Origin: Venturia oleaginea
Taxonomy: Eukaryota > Ascomycota > Dothideomycetes > Venturiales > Venturiaceae
Assembly (NCBI GenBank): GCA_013176395.1
Contig: JABMLP010000014.1
Span: 372,001-436,000, forward strand
Length of the DNA stretch: 64,000 nucleotides
Direction of reading: 5' to 3'
The translations under genes were made by a program, and so were the position numbers. Shown here piece by piece: positions 34,347 through 44,383 of this stretch. Below the pieces are notes generated by a model. That model saw only the letters and a list, made by a program, of their open reading frames with translations. It did not search any database and had not been told where the DNA came from. Within the stretch, counting starts at the first letter, position 1. Each line of letters starts with the position of its first letter.

Positions 34347-36437
34347 TTGCCTCTGGCTAGGCCTAACACCACACTTTCCTTCAAGGTCTTTGACCCATCT
34401 ACACCCTCCTTACGCAACTCACCTTCCCCCTTCGTGCCTTCAGCATGGAGAACACGCCTGGCGCGTTATCCAGGTAACTTACCTCATATTCTGGGTGGCA
34501 TTTTGAGACACGGTGTCCAGATTGGGTATGATGGCCCTATCCAACATCTACATTCGAAAAATCTCGCCTCAGCTTCTCTGGCACCTCATATCATTGAAAC
34601 CCAGGTCCAGCAAGACCTCATACGTGGCCGCATCTCTATTCATAATGGAAGCGCGCCCTTCATATCATCACCCTTGGGCCTTGTCCCAAAAGGTGATGGT
34701 GGTTGGAGAAGAATTCATCATCTTTCTCACCCTAGCACCCATTCGGTGAACGACCACATTCCAGCCTCACGGGCAGCCATTCATTACACTAGATTCGACA
34801 GCATTCTGTCATCTATTCGCCTCACGGGCAGAAGCTCCATTCTCATCAAACGCGACATTGAGAGTGCCTTCAGGAACATCCCAGTTGCCTACAACCAAAG
34901 GTGGCTCTTAGGCATGAAATGGGGCCTATTCTACACCGAAAACTGCCTACCATTTGGCCTCCGCACGGCGCCCTTCCTATTCAACCTCTTTGCTGAGGGT
35001 TTTCATTGGATTCTACAACACCAATTCTCATGGCGCGTTAAGCATTACTTAGATGACTTCGTTATGATCTTTCCACCTTCTGCCCAGCCTGCCCACCTTA
35101 TTCGATCGGTCTCCGATGACTACAAGCTCATCACTGACGAACTAGGCATTCATAGGAATGACTCGAAGGATGAACAAGGTACCACAGTTGTCACCCTAGG
35201 CCTCGAGATTGACACGGTCAAGATGGAAGCGCGCCTACCAGCGAAAAAGATCACCAAAGGTATCGCTATTGCTGAGGCCCTGCTCAAAGCCAATTCAGTC
35301 ACTAAATACGACATGGAATCTGCTGCCGGATTCTACTCATTCTGCTCTTCAGTAGTCCACCTTGGCCGCGCCTTTCTACGCAGAATCTGGGATTTCACTG
35401 CTTCATTCAATCGATCGAAGGCGCTACGCCAATCTCTCTCGCCTGGGGCGCGTCAAGACCTCATTTGGTGGCGTGATCTTCTTACCAAGTTCAATGGAAT
35501 CTATTTCTTCGAAGATAATGAGCGCGCTGCAGTCACTCTCTTTTCAGATGCCTCATCTTTCGCCTCCGGCGCATACTTCATCTCTGAAGATGACAAGTGG
35601 CCTCTTGCCCAACATGCCTACGCCTGCCCTCACACCCATCCTGCTTTTCACATCAACTATCACGAGATAGACGCGATCTTAAGGTCCTTCCAATGCTGGG
35701 CTTCCTTATGGTCGCACAAAGAAGTTCATATTATGACAGACAGCACCACGGCATTCTATGCAATCAAAAACCACTCAGTTCGAGGTTTGGCAATGGATCC
35801 TCTACGTCAACTTCTGCTTCTAGCCGCCCAGCATGATGTCAAACTCACACCTCACTGGATTTCTTCGCAGAATAACCGCCTCGCTGACGCTCTCTCTCGC
35901 CTTGACATTGACACCATTGCTGACTTAACTGGCTGGCAGAACCTCTCGCTTTCGAACCTCCTATCTGGTATATTCGCCAGATCAACGAAGACCGACCGGG
36001 TCACACCTCCAACTATATCAGGATGCTTTGGTGTCGCCTCTCTGCAGACACCCAGCCTGGTTACCGCACCGCCGTCACCTCGTACGAAGTCTCTTGCGCA
36101 ATCGATGGACATCCGCCTTGGCCGTCTACTGAGACCACAATTGGGCGATACATTGAGCGAAGAGGCTTTGGAACTGACGGTATTACACAAGTTAAGCCGT
36201 CTACAATCGACTCTAACCTCTCTGCCATCCGCGCATATCACGTCGACAGATCCCTCTCAACCTCCCACTTCGGCAGCGAACACCTCCGGGGCCTTATCAA
36301 AGGCCTCAAGAGGCTGTTTAATGGAACCAAACGCCAACGAGAAGACGTTACGCCTGAACTTTTGTACCAGATCTCAGCACCTTTTACGGACAGCATGGAC
36401 AAGGATGAAGTCAACATTACTGCTGCCCATACAGTAG
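34347..36437 (+). CDS. DIRS reverse transcriptase-RNase H
   Basis: The frame is open for 696 codons. RT motifs appear in order: PLGLVPKGDGGWRRIHHLS, IKRDIESAFRNIPVAYNQRW, LPFGLRTAPFLFNLFAEGF, and the catalytic YLDDFVMIF, then TVVTLGLEIDTVKMEARLP. The RNase H part has TLFSDASSFASGAYF, MTDSTTAFYAIKNHSVRG and SQNNRLADALSRLD. No integrase follows in this frame. The last 415 bp overlap the recombinase gene in another frame, as is common in DIRS elements. No ATG opens the frame at its start, so translation may depend on the gag gene by reinitiation or shift. All catalytic aspartates are present. Confidence 0.92.
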   Translation: MPLARPNTTLSFKVFDPSTPSLRNSPSPFVPSAWRTRLARYPGNLPHILGGILRHGVQIGYDGPIQHLHSKNLASASLAPHIIETQVQQDLIRGRISIHNGSAPFISSPLGLVPKGDGGWRRIHHLSHPSTHSVNDHIPASRAAIHYTRFDSILSSIRLTGRSSILIKRDIESAFRNIPVAYNQRWLLGMKWGLFYTENCLPFGLRTAPFLFNLFAEGFHWILQHQFSWRVKHYLDDFVMIFPPSAQPAHLIRSVSDDYKLITDELGIHRNDSKDEQGTTVVTLGLEIDTVKMEARLPAKKITKGIAIAEALLKANSVTKYDMESAAGFYSFCSSVVHLGRAFLRRIWDFTASFNRSKALRQSLSPGARQDLIWWRDLLTKFNGIYFFEDNERAAVTLFSDASSFASGAYFISEDDKWPLAQHAYACPHTHPAFHINYHEIDAILRSFQCWASLWSHKEVHIMTDSTTAFYAIKNHSVRGLAMDPLRQLLLLAAQHDVKLTPHWISSQNNRLADALSRLDIDTIADLTGWQNLSLSNLLSGIFARSTKTDRVTPPTISGCFGVASLQTPSLVTAPPSPRTKSLAQSMDIRLGRLLRPQLGDTLSEEALELTVLHKLSRLQSTLTSLPSAHITSTDPSQPPTSAANTSGALSKASRGCLMEPNANEKTLRLNFCTRSQHLLRTAWTRMKSTLLLPIQ

Positions 36438-37030
36438 CCTTTGCAGGCATGTTCCGCATGGGGGAACTCTGCTATGAACACAAGGAAACTAAGAATGCCT
36501 TACTTTTCAGATCGACTCGAGTCCTGCGCAGCGATGTCACCATTGCGCCCAACGATTCTTACGCAACCCTCCATTTGAAACGCTCCAAAAGCGACGCTAA
36601 TCACGAAGGTGTTACGGTCTACCTTGCAGCCTCACCTCATTCACCAGCTACCTGCCCAATCCGAGCCCTCCGCTGCCTCTTTACTATCGATCCTAAGCCT
36701 GCCAACTCACCTCTCTTTAACGTGCGAGGCGCCTGCACCAAACTTAAAGTCAACAGCGCTCTCACCGCACGAATGGACCTCGCCGGGTTGCCTACAACAG
36801 GTTATTCAGGACACAGTTTTCGCAAAGGCGCTGCCTCGGCAGCGGCCAGGCGTGGAATCTCGTACGAGGACATTCAAATCATGGGCAGATGGCGCTCAGA
36901 TTCTGCACGTTTGTACATTAGGCATGACCCGGCGCGAATGGTTCACCTCGCCTACCAGGCAGTCAATGGCAAGTTGCCCATCATTACTGGCCTGCCTACA
37001 CCGCCGGCTTCACAACCTCCGCCAATCTGA
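36023..37030 (+). CDS. DIRS tyrosine recombinase
   Basis: It should catalyse strand exchange between circular element DNA and the target. 335 residues from an ATG inside the RT frame. The N-terminal core-binding part reads QPGYRTAVTSYEVSCAIDG and IDSNLSAIRAYHVDRSLSTS. The catalytic domain shows the first arginine in AGMFRMGELCYEH, the H-x-x-R box in GYSGHSFRKGAASAAARRGI, then DIQIMGRWRSDSARLYIRHD, which contains the nucleophile tyrosine. All key residues of the family are present. The element's RT gene is directly upstream in an overlapping frame. The protein-family call is firm. Confidence 0.93.
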   Translation: MLWCRLSADTQPGYRTAVTSYEVSCAIDGHPPWPSTETTIGRYIERRGFGTDGITQVKPSTIDSNLSAIRAYHVDRSLSTSHFGSEHLRGLIKGLKRLFNGTKRQREDVTPELLYQISAPFTDSMDKDEVNITAAHTVAFAGMFRMGELCYEHKETKNALLFRSTRVLRSDVTIAPNDSYATLHLKRSKSDANHEGVTVYLAASPHSPATCPIRALRCLFTIDPKPANSPLFNVRGACTKLKVNSALTARMDLAGLPTTGYSGHSFRKGAASAAARRGISYEDIQIMGRWRSDSARLYIRHDPARMVHLAYQAVNGKLPIITGLPTPPASQPPPI

Positions 37031-37320
37031 GTCGATTGGCGCAGTCTTCGATTTCGTACATTGTACGAATGCCGTTTACCCACCCTGGCCGCTAGCCCAA
37101 TCACATACACACACTCTCTTTTTTCTACTCATTTCACTCAATCTCCCTCAGTTGTATCCTCAGCCTTGCTGCCGGCCTCGTCACCTTCCTTCAAGCTTGG
37201 CCTAGGAGCTAGGCCAAATGAGCTGTGCCATTCTGCCAGGCAATGCACGAAAAGAAGCCCAACCCGTGTAGGACGGGTTGAGCAAATGACTAGATACATA
37301 GTATGGGAAGGTGGGTGGGT

Positions 37321-37370
37321 GCAAATGATGCGATACCACAATGATGACAGTCAAACCGGGAGTTTGAGCT
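37321..37370 (-). repeat. Right terminal inverted repeat of the DIRS element
   Basis: GCAAATGATGCGATACCACA onward; it pairs with 32804-32853 over 50 bp with one mismatch. Confidence 0.92.
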
Positions 37371-38171
37371 ATGGAACAATGAAAACAGCGAGAATCCCTA
37401 GTTATATATCCTGTCAGACTTGTTCTTCGGCTCACTGAGCCGTGCCGTGCGTCCAGATAGGGGTGAGGTGCAGAGGCGACATCCGAGCACGAAAAACCAT
37501 CCATCTGCCGAGGAAAGGTTTCAAGCCTGCGCGGCTTCAACCAATTCGTAGCTCTTTGAGCTACGTCCTGTCGTCAAACCTGCCTGTTGGTTTGCCTACC
37601 AGTTCGTATGTAGCCTGTTGAATGATACCTGTTCCTGCTGCTGCTCCTTCCTCCTGATACCCGAACCCGCCCCGTGACAGTATCTCGGGCTTCTCCCTAT
37701 CGCCGTATACTACCTCTACTATCGCCTTCTCGTGTAACGGGAGGGCAAGGATAACGAGAGCGATAGGTCTCGTTGCTATCCAGCGAGCCTCGGCGGTGAA
37801 TCCCTTTTTGCCCCGTAGGTTTTCGTGCCCCCGGCCGCCGTGGGTCGATCGACAACTATACCTATACAAGTAAGACATGGGTATTTTTCTAAAGAGCAGC
37901 CCTTAGATTTCTATATATTTTTGTTAAGGGAATCCCTAATATCCTATTAGCGATCTAAATTCTTCTGGCTGTCCAAATCCACATTCATCGATCTTAAAGC
38001 ACACGCCGCACAAGGTCTGAAAGTGAGAAAAGGGATATATATTAGGCAGGCGGTTTGATGGCCTACTAGGATAATCTGGATATAGTAGAATTAGTGCTGA
38101 TCTACATACGCCTATTCTAGATAATTATATAGAGGACATTTCCAGGCATGTGCAACGCCAAGAGCAGTGTA
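37371..38171. other. Spacer with an ORF fragment of unknown origin
   Basis: A minus-strand frame (37878-37561) contains GFTAEARWIATRPIALVILA then LPLHEKAIVEVVYGDREKPE. The composition is protein-like, but it is short and isolated between two transposons. It may come from another retroelement; I cannot place it. Confidence 0.35.
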
Positions 38172-38283
38172 CTATGGTCTCTACGGAATTAAAGGTTAGC
38201 TGCACATCATCTGCAGGAGCCCTCAAGGCTTCATTTTTCTCGTAGGTTCCAATTGTATTTGGTGTAATATACATCTGAATAAG

Positions 38284-40374
38284 CTACCATTTCGTATGCC
38301 AGCCATTTGCAGCAATCACGTCAAGGCACCTATGATGCATACTTGCAATTAATCCAAAAAGAGCCTCCTCTGTAACCACCACGTCCCAGGCCTCCTGCAC
38401 AATCCTACGTAGCTCAGGGTAGCCATATTCTTTATCTGGGTAATTGTCTTCAATGTAGTCCTTCATCCAGTTCCAGATGGTCTCAATTCCCAGTTATGGC
38501 AGTGGCAAGAGTAGGTGCGCGATATAGCAAGCAGGGAGAGCGACTAGCAGCAGATAGGCTCCGACTATAAGACGACAGGTCTACAACACAATCGGTGCGA
38601 CACGATACGGCAGCTGCTAGAGAACCTCATCTACTATCGTCTCCGCAAACCGTCCTGCTGCAAGCTGATGTCCAGAGCCTTGAGCCTCTCCCCAAACTGT
38701 TGCGTCCCAGTTATGGCATTGGCAAGAGTAGGTGTGCAACACAGTAAGCAGTAAAGACGTATAGAAGGACCTTATTGGCGGCAAATCCCCTCCCTACAAG
38801 CCAGCAGACGTAGCCTTGAGCCTCTCCCCAGACTGTTGCGTCCCAGTTATGGCATTGGCAAGAGTAGGAGCGCGATATAGCAAGCAGGGAGAGCGACTAG
38901 CAGCAGGTAGGCTCCGACTATAAGACGGCAGGTCTATAGCACGATCGGCGCCATACAATACGGCAGCTACCAGACAGCCTCGTCTACGGGCATACCCGGA
39001 GTATCACACCCAAGCAGCGAAATCACGACTACGATGGTTACTATTGTCTCCAGCATCACACAACCAAATACACTGCCGCATGGGAATCTGGTGCAAGGCA
39101 ACTTTCACAAGCAGAATCATACTTAGGGAACCCATTGGCCTTGAGGGATAAGGCGAAACAGATAGACAAAGCTGAGCACTAGAAGGGGACTGTAGGTAGA
39201 AGGATAGCGAAACACGAGGCATTGCCTCTTGAGTCTACATAGCACAGATATACTAGCAGAGTGACCAGTATCTACAAGAGCCAGCGGGCATTTGGAGATA
39301 CTGGTTAAGGGAAAAGAGGGAGGACCGAGGGGACAGCTGGTCTTGTTTCAGTGAACGGGGCGAAGTGGGGCGCGGTGGATTATACAATCTATCACGTGTC
39401 GGCTGTCTGATGAAGTCCTCCTAACCGGACATAGCTGCGTGATTAAGCGGCTGCAACCGAGTAGGATAAAATCAATCAATCAATCAATCAATCAATCAGA
39501 TGGTCTCAATTGGATTCAGATCTGGAGAGAAAGCCGGCCAATAAATGAGGTAGATCCCTCTCCGTAAGAACTCCTCTTTTGTTATCTTTGCACCGTGACC
39601 TGGAGCCCCATCCTGCATTAAGAGGAGTCCCTTTTCTCGTACGTAGTCTGAAATCAGAGGGACCAGATGTTCTGTATCAGTAGGACCACTGATAGAACCC
39701 CAGCTCTTCTCCCAAAAGAGGAAAGGTCCTCTTTCAATGCCTGAAAAGGAGCCCCAGAACATCCATCCTTTCTTCCGTACAAACTTCTCAAGGATACAGT
39801 CAGGGTGAAGAGATTCACCCTTTTTTCGTGTCACATATTGCCTCCGGTGTCTCCCTCCTGTAACCCAAGTCTCATCAGTCCACAGAATACGTGTCCAATC
39901 GTACAGGGACCAATTCAAGTGCTCGTGAGCGAAGGCAAGTCTCTCTTGACGGTTTTTTTCGCTGAGTGGTGGTTTAACTCGTGCAATTCTTCAATAGTAG
40001 CCTCTCTTTTCAAGGGCTGCTCCAATTACTCTATCAGAGACTTTGAAATGACTGAAGTGGGTTGAGAGTTCTAGATAGGAGGACATGAGGCGGTTCTTTT
40101 TACAGGCGGTGACAAAGGCTTCAAGCTCATCAACCTGTTCTTCGGAGAGGAGGGGTTTGGATCCCACATGGCCCTTTTTCTGCGGTGTAGGGTGGCCAAG
40201 AGCGATAGCTTTCTGAATTTGACGTAGAGAGATGTCAACTTGAAGAGGAGGTTTGAGTGAAAGAAAGTAATCTCTGATTGCTGCAAACGTGAAGCCAGCG
40301 TCACGTAGAGTAAGAATCTTGAGCCTGGTATTGCGTGAAAGCTCCTGACGGCGTTTCTTCTTTGGTGTAGCCAT
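38284..40374 (-). pseudogene. Tc1/mariner DD34E transposase, interrupted
   Basis: The start MATPKKKRRQELSRNTRLKI leads into an HTH region (FTFAAIRDYFLSLKPPLQVD). A TGA (39991-39993) breaks the frame after KRGYY; translation would resume in frame with RIARVKPPLSEKNRQERLAF. The catalytic residues are present: D in RILWTDETWVTGGR, D in LLMQDGAPGHGAK, E in SPDLNPIETIW, with 34 residues between the second D and E. Right after that motif the insertion 38489-39496 cuts the gene. The C-terminus (WMKDYIEDNYPDKEYGYPEL) resumes on the other side in frame, to a stop at 38284. Without the stop and the insert it would be about 360 residues. Confidence 0.93.
38489..39496 (+). mobile_element. Non-autonomous LINE derivative with 5' tandem monomers and (AATC)n tail
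   Basis: It is bounded by a 15-bp target duplication, CAGATGGTCTCAATT (38474-38488 and 39497-39511). The 3' end is a run of AATC units, a simple-repeat tail typical of some non-LTR elements. The last 300 bp (from about 39190) match, in opposite orientation, the 3' end of the LINE at 62545-62870: GACTGTAGGTAG, GCATTGCCTCT, CAGTATCTACAA and ACCGAGTAGGATAAAATC-like blocks (the LINE copy has one extra A before GAGTAGG). The 5' part is three tandem units, each starting CCCAGTTATGGCA (38489, 38706, 38842). No open reading frame of note remains. Confidence 0.8.
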
Positions 40375-40536
40375 CTTCAGGGAGGATGAAAAGAATGACT
40401 AATGGTAAGAATGGCTGAATGCGGGTTTCAAACACCAAAAAATCGATGGTATCATACAATTTGAGCTTCATTTATAACCCCGGAGACCCCCCTGCAGATG
40501 ATGTGCAGCTAACCTTTAATTCCGTAGGGACCATAG

Positions 40537-41025
40537 TATATAACAGAGAGTATAGCCGAGAATGCTGCTTTGACTTGTTTTTTTGAGAGTTAAATACGAT
40601 GACTAAGTACAACAATCTTGCTGATCAAACACGTCGTCAATGCTGACAATGTCGGGGGTGGACATCTTCGGAATTGTTTCTCCTTTGGCAACACTAATCT
40701 TAAAATAGCTAGGAACAACTTGGACACACCATATAAGCGTAATTTACGCCCGCCGGGGTTTATTATTGTATACACTACTACACTACATGATGATGGTGCA
40801 TGTGCTGCTGGAGACTTTAGCCGGATATAAAGTACAGCTTACTGTAACTTATTCTAGCTCCAAGTCCTCGACCCCAAACCCTCAACTTCAAGCCCTTCAC
40901 TTCAAGCGCTCAACTTGAATCAATACCGATCTCTACATTTTAACTCCAGCAAGAAGTACCTCTAAACCCCAAGAACAAACAAGTAAAGCTCCCATCCTAC
41001 AATCTCCATCTCGCAGCTAACAAAG
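40537..41025. other. Intergenic, no gene seen
   Basis: Short frames only. A tract of repeated CTTCAAGC/CTCAACTT-like motifs lies near 40870-40920. It may hold the leader or first exon of the next ORF. Confidence 0.4.
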
Positions 41026-41349
41026 TTGGTCATAGTGAAGCTCCTGACATCAGCCCTTACCGCTCTCATACTATTCGCCCTCCCATCCTTTGCGGACTGG
41101 AACTGCATTGCAGTCTCTTCGAGCAAAATCGACCCGACGTATCAGCCATCCTTCCTCAATTGGGTTATAAGAAACTGTGGAGTAGGTCAAGGCAGTTGGA
41201 TAGCTGATCGATCCACGTGCTTCGTCATCTCGGCGGATCGACAGAAACCCCCTCCATTTTTCCAAAAAGTATACCATCCACAGCTTGAGGCACCTAAGAA
41301 GATTCCAGTCCAGATCCGCGCCGGCTTCACCTGTGGTATAGCGAATTAG
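41026..41349 (+). CDS. Small secreted Cys-containing protein, start uncertain
   Basis: The frame encodes a hydrophobic leader (VKLLTSALTALILFALPSFA) with a plausible signal-peptidase site before DWNCIAVSSS. About 80 residues follow with four cysteines (WNCIAV, RNCGVG, STCFVI, FTCGIA), consistent with two disulfides. There is no ATG at the frame start (TTG), so either a 5' exon is missing or the start codon is mutated. Size, leader and cysteines resemble secreted effector-like proteins, but I recognise no family. Confidence 0.38.
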   Translation: MVIVKLLTSALTALILFALPSFADWNCIAVSSSKIDPTYQPSFLNWVIRNCGVGQGSWIADRSTCFVISADRQKPPPFFQKVYHPQLEAPKKIPVQIRAGFTCGIAN

Positions 41350-41729
41350 AAGGGGGGAGGTGGAAACTGGCATTCGTTGCGGAGGATGTGGAGGAGGGAG
41401 GGTTGAGGAAGTGGAAGGGGAAGACGTAATGGGTGCGAAAACAGGTTGGTTGGGATGGGTGGATGGATGTAAATCTGTCTTACAATTTCAACGTTTCCAA
41501 CTGCAACCTTCTTTTTGGTCGGGGATTTAGAAAACCTGCCCGGCTGATCTCAACTCTTCACAGTGCCCTCAAACTGAATTCGATATCGATAGACTTCTGG
41601 AGATTTGGAAGGATGATCGTGCTGGGGATATTGATCATAATTTGAGAGTGCTATATGATATTAAGGTAGCTCGCGCTTCGCGGACCTGAATTGATGAACC
41701 GATCGTGCCTTCGTTCTACAAAATATGTT

Positions 41730-42944
41730 TTATGTAGTGTCACTGTCTTCTGGTTCCAGATGTCCCTTCTTCCACTGCGTCTTCATATGCAATCGATGGG
41801 ATTCTAGAACCGGATCCATGTCGTAGATATCGTCGAAAATGTGCACCATTTCTACCTCCATTCCGCGTGAAAAATCACACGCAGCATGAGACATTGGTAC
41901 CGTTATGGGTATGCGGCGATGGTGCTCAACAAAGGTCATTTCGTTTATGCGACTTAGTGCGTCGCTCGTATCGTCGATGCTCGCGTAGACTTCCGCGTTC
42001 GCTGCCACAATCTCTTCTGTGGTCCTTCGAGAAACGGCCTGGCCAACCGCCTTGCATATCCGAACGAGTTGACCTAGATGCAACGCATGACAACCACTTC
42101 TATGAAATCGTGAATACACACTGGCATTTTCCGTTCGGGGCCTTGCAATTGTCCTTGTCATATACTTTGTTAAAGAATTTGAAGAATGTTTGCAAACATC
42201 TCAGCACTGCGGCTTCCCGTATGGCTAAAAGGTTCTCTGTCCAGACTCAGTGACGCACTTCCGAAATGAAACCTGAGGTCTAGCTCACCAATTATGTCCG
42301 GGGGCATATTTTTGTCTAGAATCTTGCCTCCTCGGGTCACACACTGGCCCAATTCATTCGTTCGAATAGATCCAAGTAAGTCATCTGCGAGGAGGATGAA
42401 CGCATCGGAATAGCCAAAGTTCCAAGCGACTGTTAAGAATTCTTCATCGCCCGGGACACCGAGTTGCGTTGTTTCTGTTGGACATTTGTTACACTTGTTG
42501 CCCCGAGTATGGTCGCAGAGAAATGGTTCAACCCAGGTTGGAATGAATGGCCGCATTATCGCCACAGTATCGTACTTGTCGCACAAAATGGCGACCTCGA
42601 CCAGATGCTCGAGATCCATCTTTCGAAGGGCTACCGTAAATTGAAGATGGGCGATTTGGAGTATCAAAAGCAAGGCCTCTGGATGGTCATCGGCAAATGT
42701 GATCTCCTTTTAAGCAGCCTCGGAAAAGTGAGCATCTCGAGAAAGCATAGCACGCTAGACCGGGCTAGCCATACACATTGTATCCCCCGAGACACGAAAT
42801 CTGTGCTGGACCAAAGTCTTCTCCTACAACAAGCATGAGGTCCCCATTGCAGTAGACATCCTTGGTCGCAGGCTGTACAGGCTCATTGTCGGCGACGGAG
42901 GAGTCAGCCTTCCTCTTGCAGATCTTGGATTTCCATGGCGACAT
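41730..42944 (-). pseudogene. BTB-family protein, decayed copy 1
   Basis: The start MSPWKSKICKRKADSSVADN leads into a BTB-like start (CNGDLMLVVGEDFG). A frame change follows, after which SGDTMCMASPV is cut by a TAG (42755-42757, where paralogues have Trp of VWRAM) and, shortly after, a TAA before KEITFADDHPEALL. The frame then stays open through VAILCDKYDTVAIMRPFIPT and NMPPDIIG. An intron follows. The second exon carries another frameshift before the conserved C-terminus (LHMKTQWKKGHLEPE). Three sibling genes lie at 47.8-52.5 kb. Several independent lesions make it a pseudogene. Confidence 0.75.
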
Positions 42945-43275
42945 GGTTGGAATGGTCCTACTCTAGTCAGTAGGGAGTGTACCACTGCAGATATAGAAAT
43001 GACCGTGGTTTACATATCGCTGCAAGCTCCTGGGTGCTTATTTCGAGATGTTATGGCTGTGATACTATACTCGTCCCGCTCGCTACTGTTCAAAAAGTGT
43101 ATATTCTGTTGTTCGAACTTCGATATGGAGGAAGGAGGGAGAGGTTTCATGTGTATTATACCCATTTTAAGTTAGGCTATGCTCAATTTGGATGACACGG
43201 ACGCGTTGACGCGTCTGGGACTGCAATCCTGCTGAATCCTGCGGAATCATAGCATTGACGCGCGAAAGCACCACC
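42945..43275. promoter_or_regulatory. Divergent spacer
   Basis: It separates the decayed BTB gene (minus) from the broken hypothetical gene (plus), so both former promoters should lie here. At 43200-43220 there is a short palindromic ACGCGTTGACGCGT. No named site is seen. Confidence 0.3.
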
Positions 43276-44183
43276 ATGCCTCGAGCATTAGCTACACAGG
43301 AGTTCTCATCCTGGTTCTATCGCTTTCTCTCCCAAGAATACGTCGCCGGCCCTTAGGAGCCTGTCCCTTCGGATTTTGACGACGACATATCTGAGTGGGA
43401 GGACAAGAGACATCCGGATTGCGAGTGTCTTCACCGCATTTGCCACTGTGGCTTCGATGACGCCGAAGATGAAGAAGAGGAAGAATCGGACAAGTCTGTG
43501 GAGGGCTCAATTGCAGATTACTATTACGAATTGAAGGAACGAAGAGAAGACAGGAAGTACGAGCATTGGTTGGACGAAAAGAGAGAAAGAGAGGAGAGGA
43601 GATCTCGGCAAATTGAAAAAATTCGTGCGAAGAAGACGAGTAAACTTGCAGGCAAAGATTTCGACCTATTCTCCTTTGACCATGTGAGAAGATTCCTCAC
43701 TCAATGCTCCAATGATAGGTATCGGACTAAGTCAGTGTTCTTCTCCACAGAGTCCATGGATTGTTCGGACGATGCAGACAAAACTGCCAACAGCACGACT
43801 GACAACCACTTTATGCCCAAGTAGACTTAGGGTATGATAGCCATTGCGAATTCGGTCCTTTCCGCCATCCGAAGTTGGAAAAACGTAACGACATCATGGT
43901 CAAGAGCACGAATGGCCAATACGACATGAGGATCAAATTCTTTGGCCAACAATACCGCAGATTGAGCGTCTCTCGAGCCTTCGTCTTCCAGAACGTCCTC
44001 GCGGACTCCGCTGGCGCGCCAGAGATGATGACTTTCAATGGGATATTGAGTGACTGGGAGGAGAAAAAGCGAGAGAAAGCGGAAAAAAGAGCAGAAGCAG
44101 CTAGAACTGTTCCACCATCGCCAAAAGAGTCTTGGTTCGATATGAACCATCCGATGGGTTCTTGGGCTCAGTCCCGCTGGTAA
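43276..44183 (+). pseudogene. Charged coiled-coil protein, unknown, broken
   Basis: From the ATG at 43276 the frame reads LATQEFSSWFYRFLSQEY, then hits a TAG (43354-43356) and continues in the same frame with DFDDDISEWEDKRHPDCECL, a Cys/His pair region (CLHRICHCGF), an acidic run and a basic coiled coil (ERREDRKYEHWLDEKREREE), ending at 43822. A second frame (to 44183) carries LGYDSHCEFGPFRHPKLEKR, RIKFFGQQYRRLSVSRAFVF and a charged helix. No intron joins them cleanly. I know no family. The in-frame TAG plus frame change point to a pseudogene, or to an unmodelled intron for the second break. Confidence 0.45.
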
Positions 44184-44383
44184 CACATGTCAATTTGCCA
44201 GGAAAATATCGAGTTCTGCATCAATTTAATGTCCTGATTTGATCCGAGTGTATTCTTGACGACACTGAATCAACGAACTCGATGTGACCTCAATCATCAA
44301 TCAAAACCCACCATATTATAAGAGGCGTAATGCCCGCTAACATCATCGATTTACTACATATTACTCTGCGGCCCAGCTCCCTC

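Larger units (their letters stand above)
32804..37370 (+). mobile_element. DIRS-type tyrosine-recombinase retrotransposon
   Basis: Three long open frames lie between 50-bp terminal inverted repeats. They encode a gag-like protein, a reverse transcriptase-RNase H, and a tyrosine recombinase overlapping the RT frame. There is no DDE integrase or aspartic protease domain, and no LTR direct repeats are seen. RT plus tyrosine recombinase plus inverted termini is the definition of DIRS-like elements, which integrate as circles by recombination. I did not find a DAM-type methyltransferase domain, which many DIRS elements carry. The frames are long and free of stops, so the insertion looks young. Confidence 0.88.
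38172..40536 (-). mobile_element. Tc1/mariner transposon, split by a secondary insertion
   Basis: Inverted repeats of about 46 bp delimit it: left from 38172 (CTATGGTCTCTACGGAATTA onward to CTGCAGG), right 40491-40536. They match with about one mismatch (TCTCTACGG against TCCCTACGG). TA lies directly outside both ends (38170-38171 and 40537-40538), the expected target duplication. The transposase gene is on the minus strand. A 1008-bp foreign segment (38489-39496) with a 15-bp target duplication interrupts it. Confidence 0.92.

Noticed and set aside
36023..37030. Interpretation as a Crypton DNA transposon
   Set aside because: The recombinase overlaps an RT-RNase H frame and both lie inside one pair of inverted repeats.
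32804..37370. Interpretation as an LTR (gypsy) retrotransposon because of the RT-RNase H
   Set aside because: No direct LTRs, no aspartic protease or DDE integrase; the ends are inverted and a tyrosine recombinase is present.
38461..39500. Tandem CCCAGTTATGGCA units as a possible satellite or CRISPR-like array
   Set aside because: Only three units of unequal length, within an element with target duplication and LINE tail; CRISPR is not expected in a fungus.
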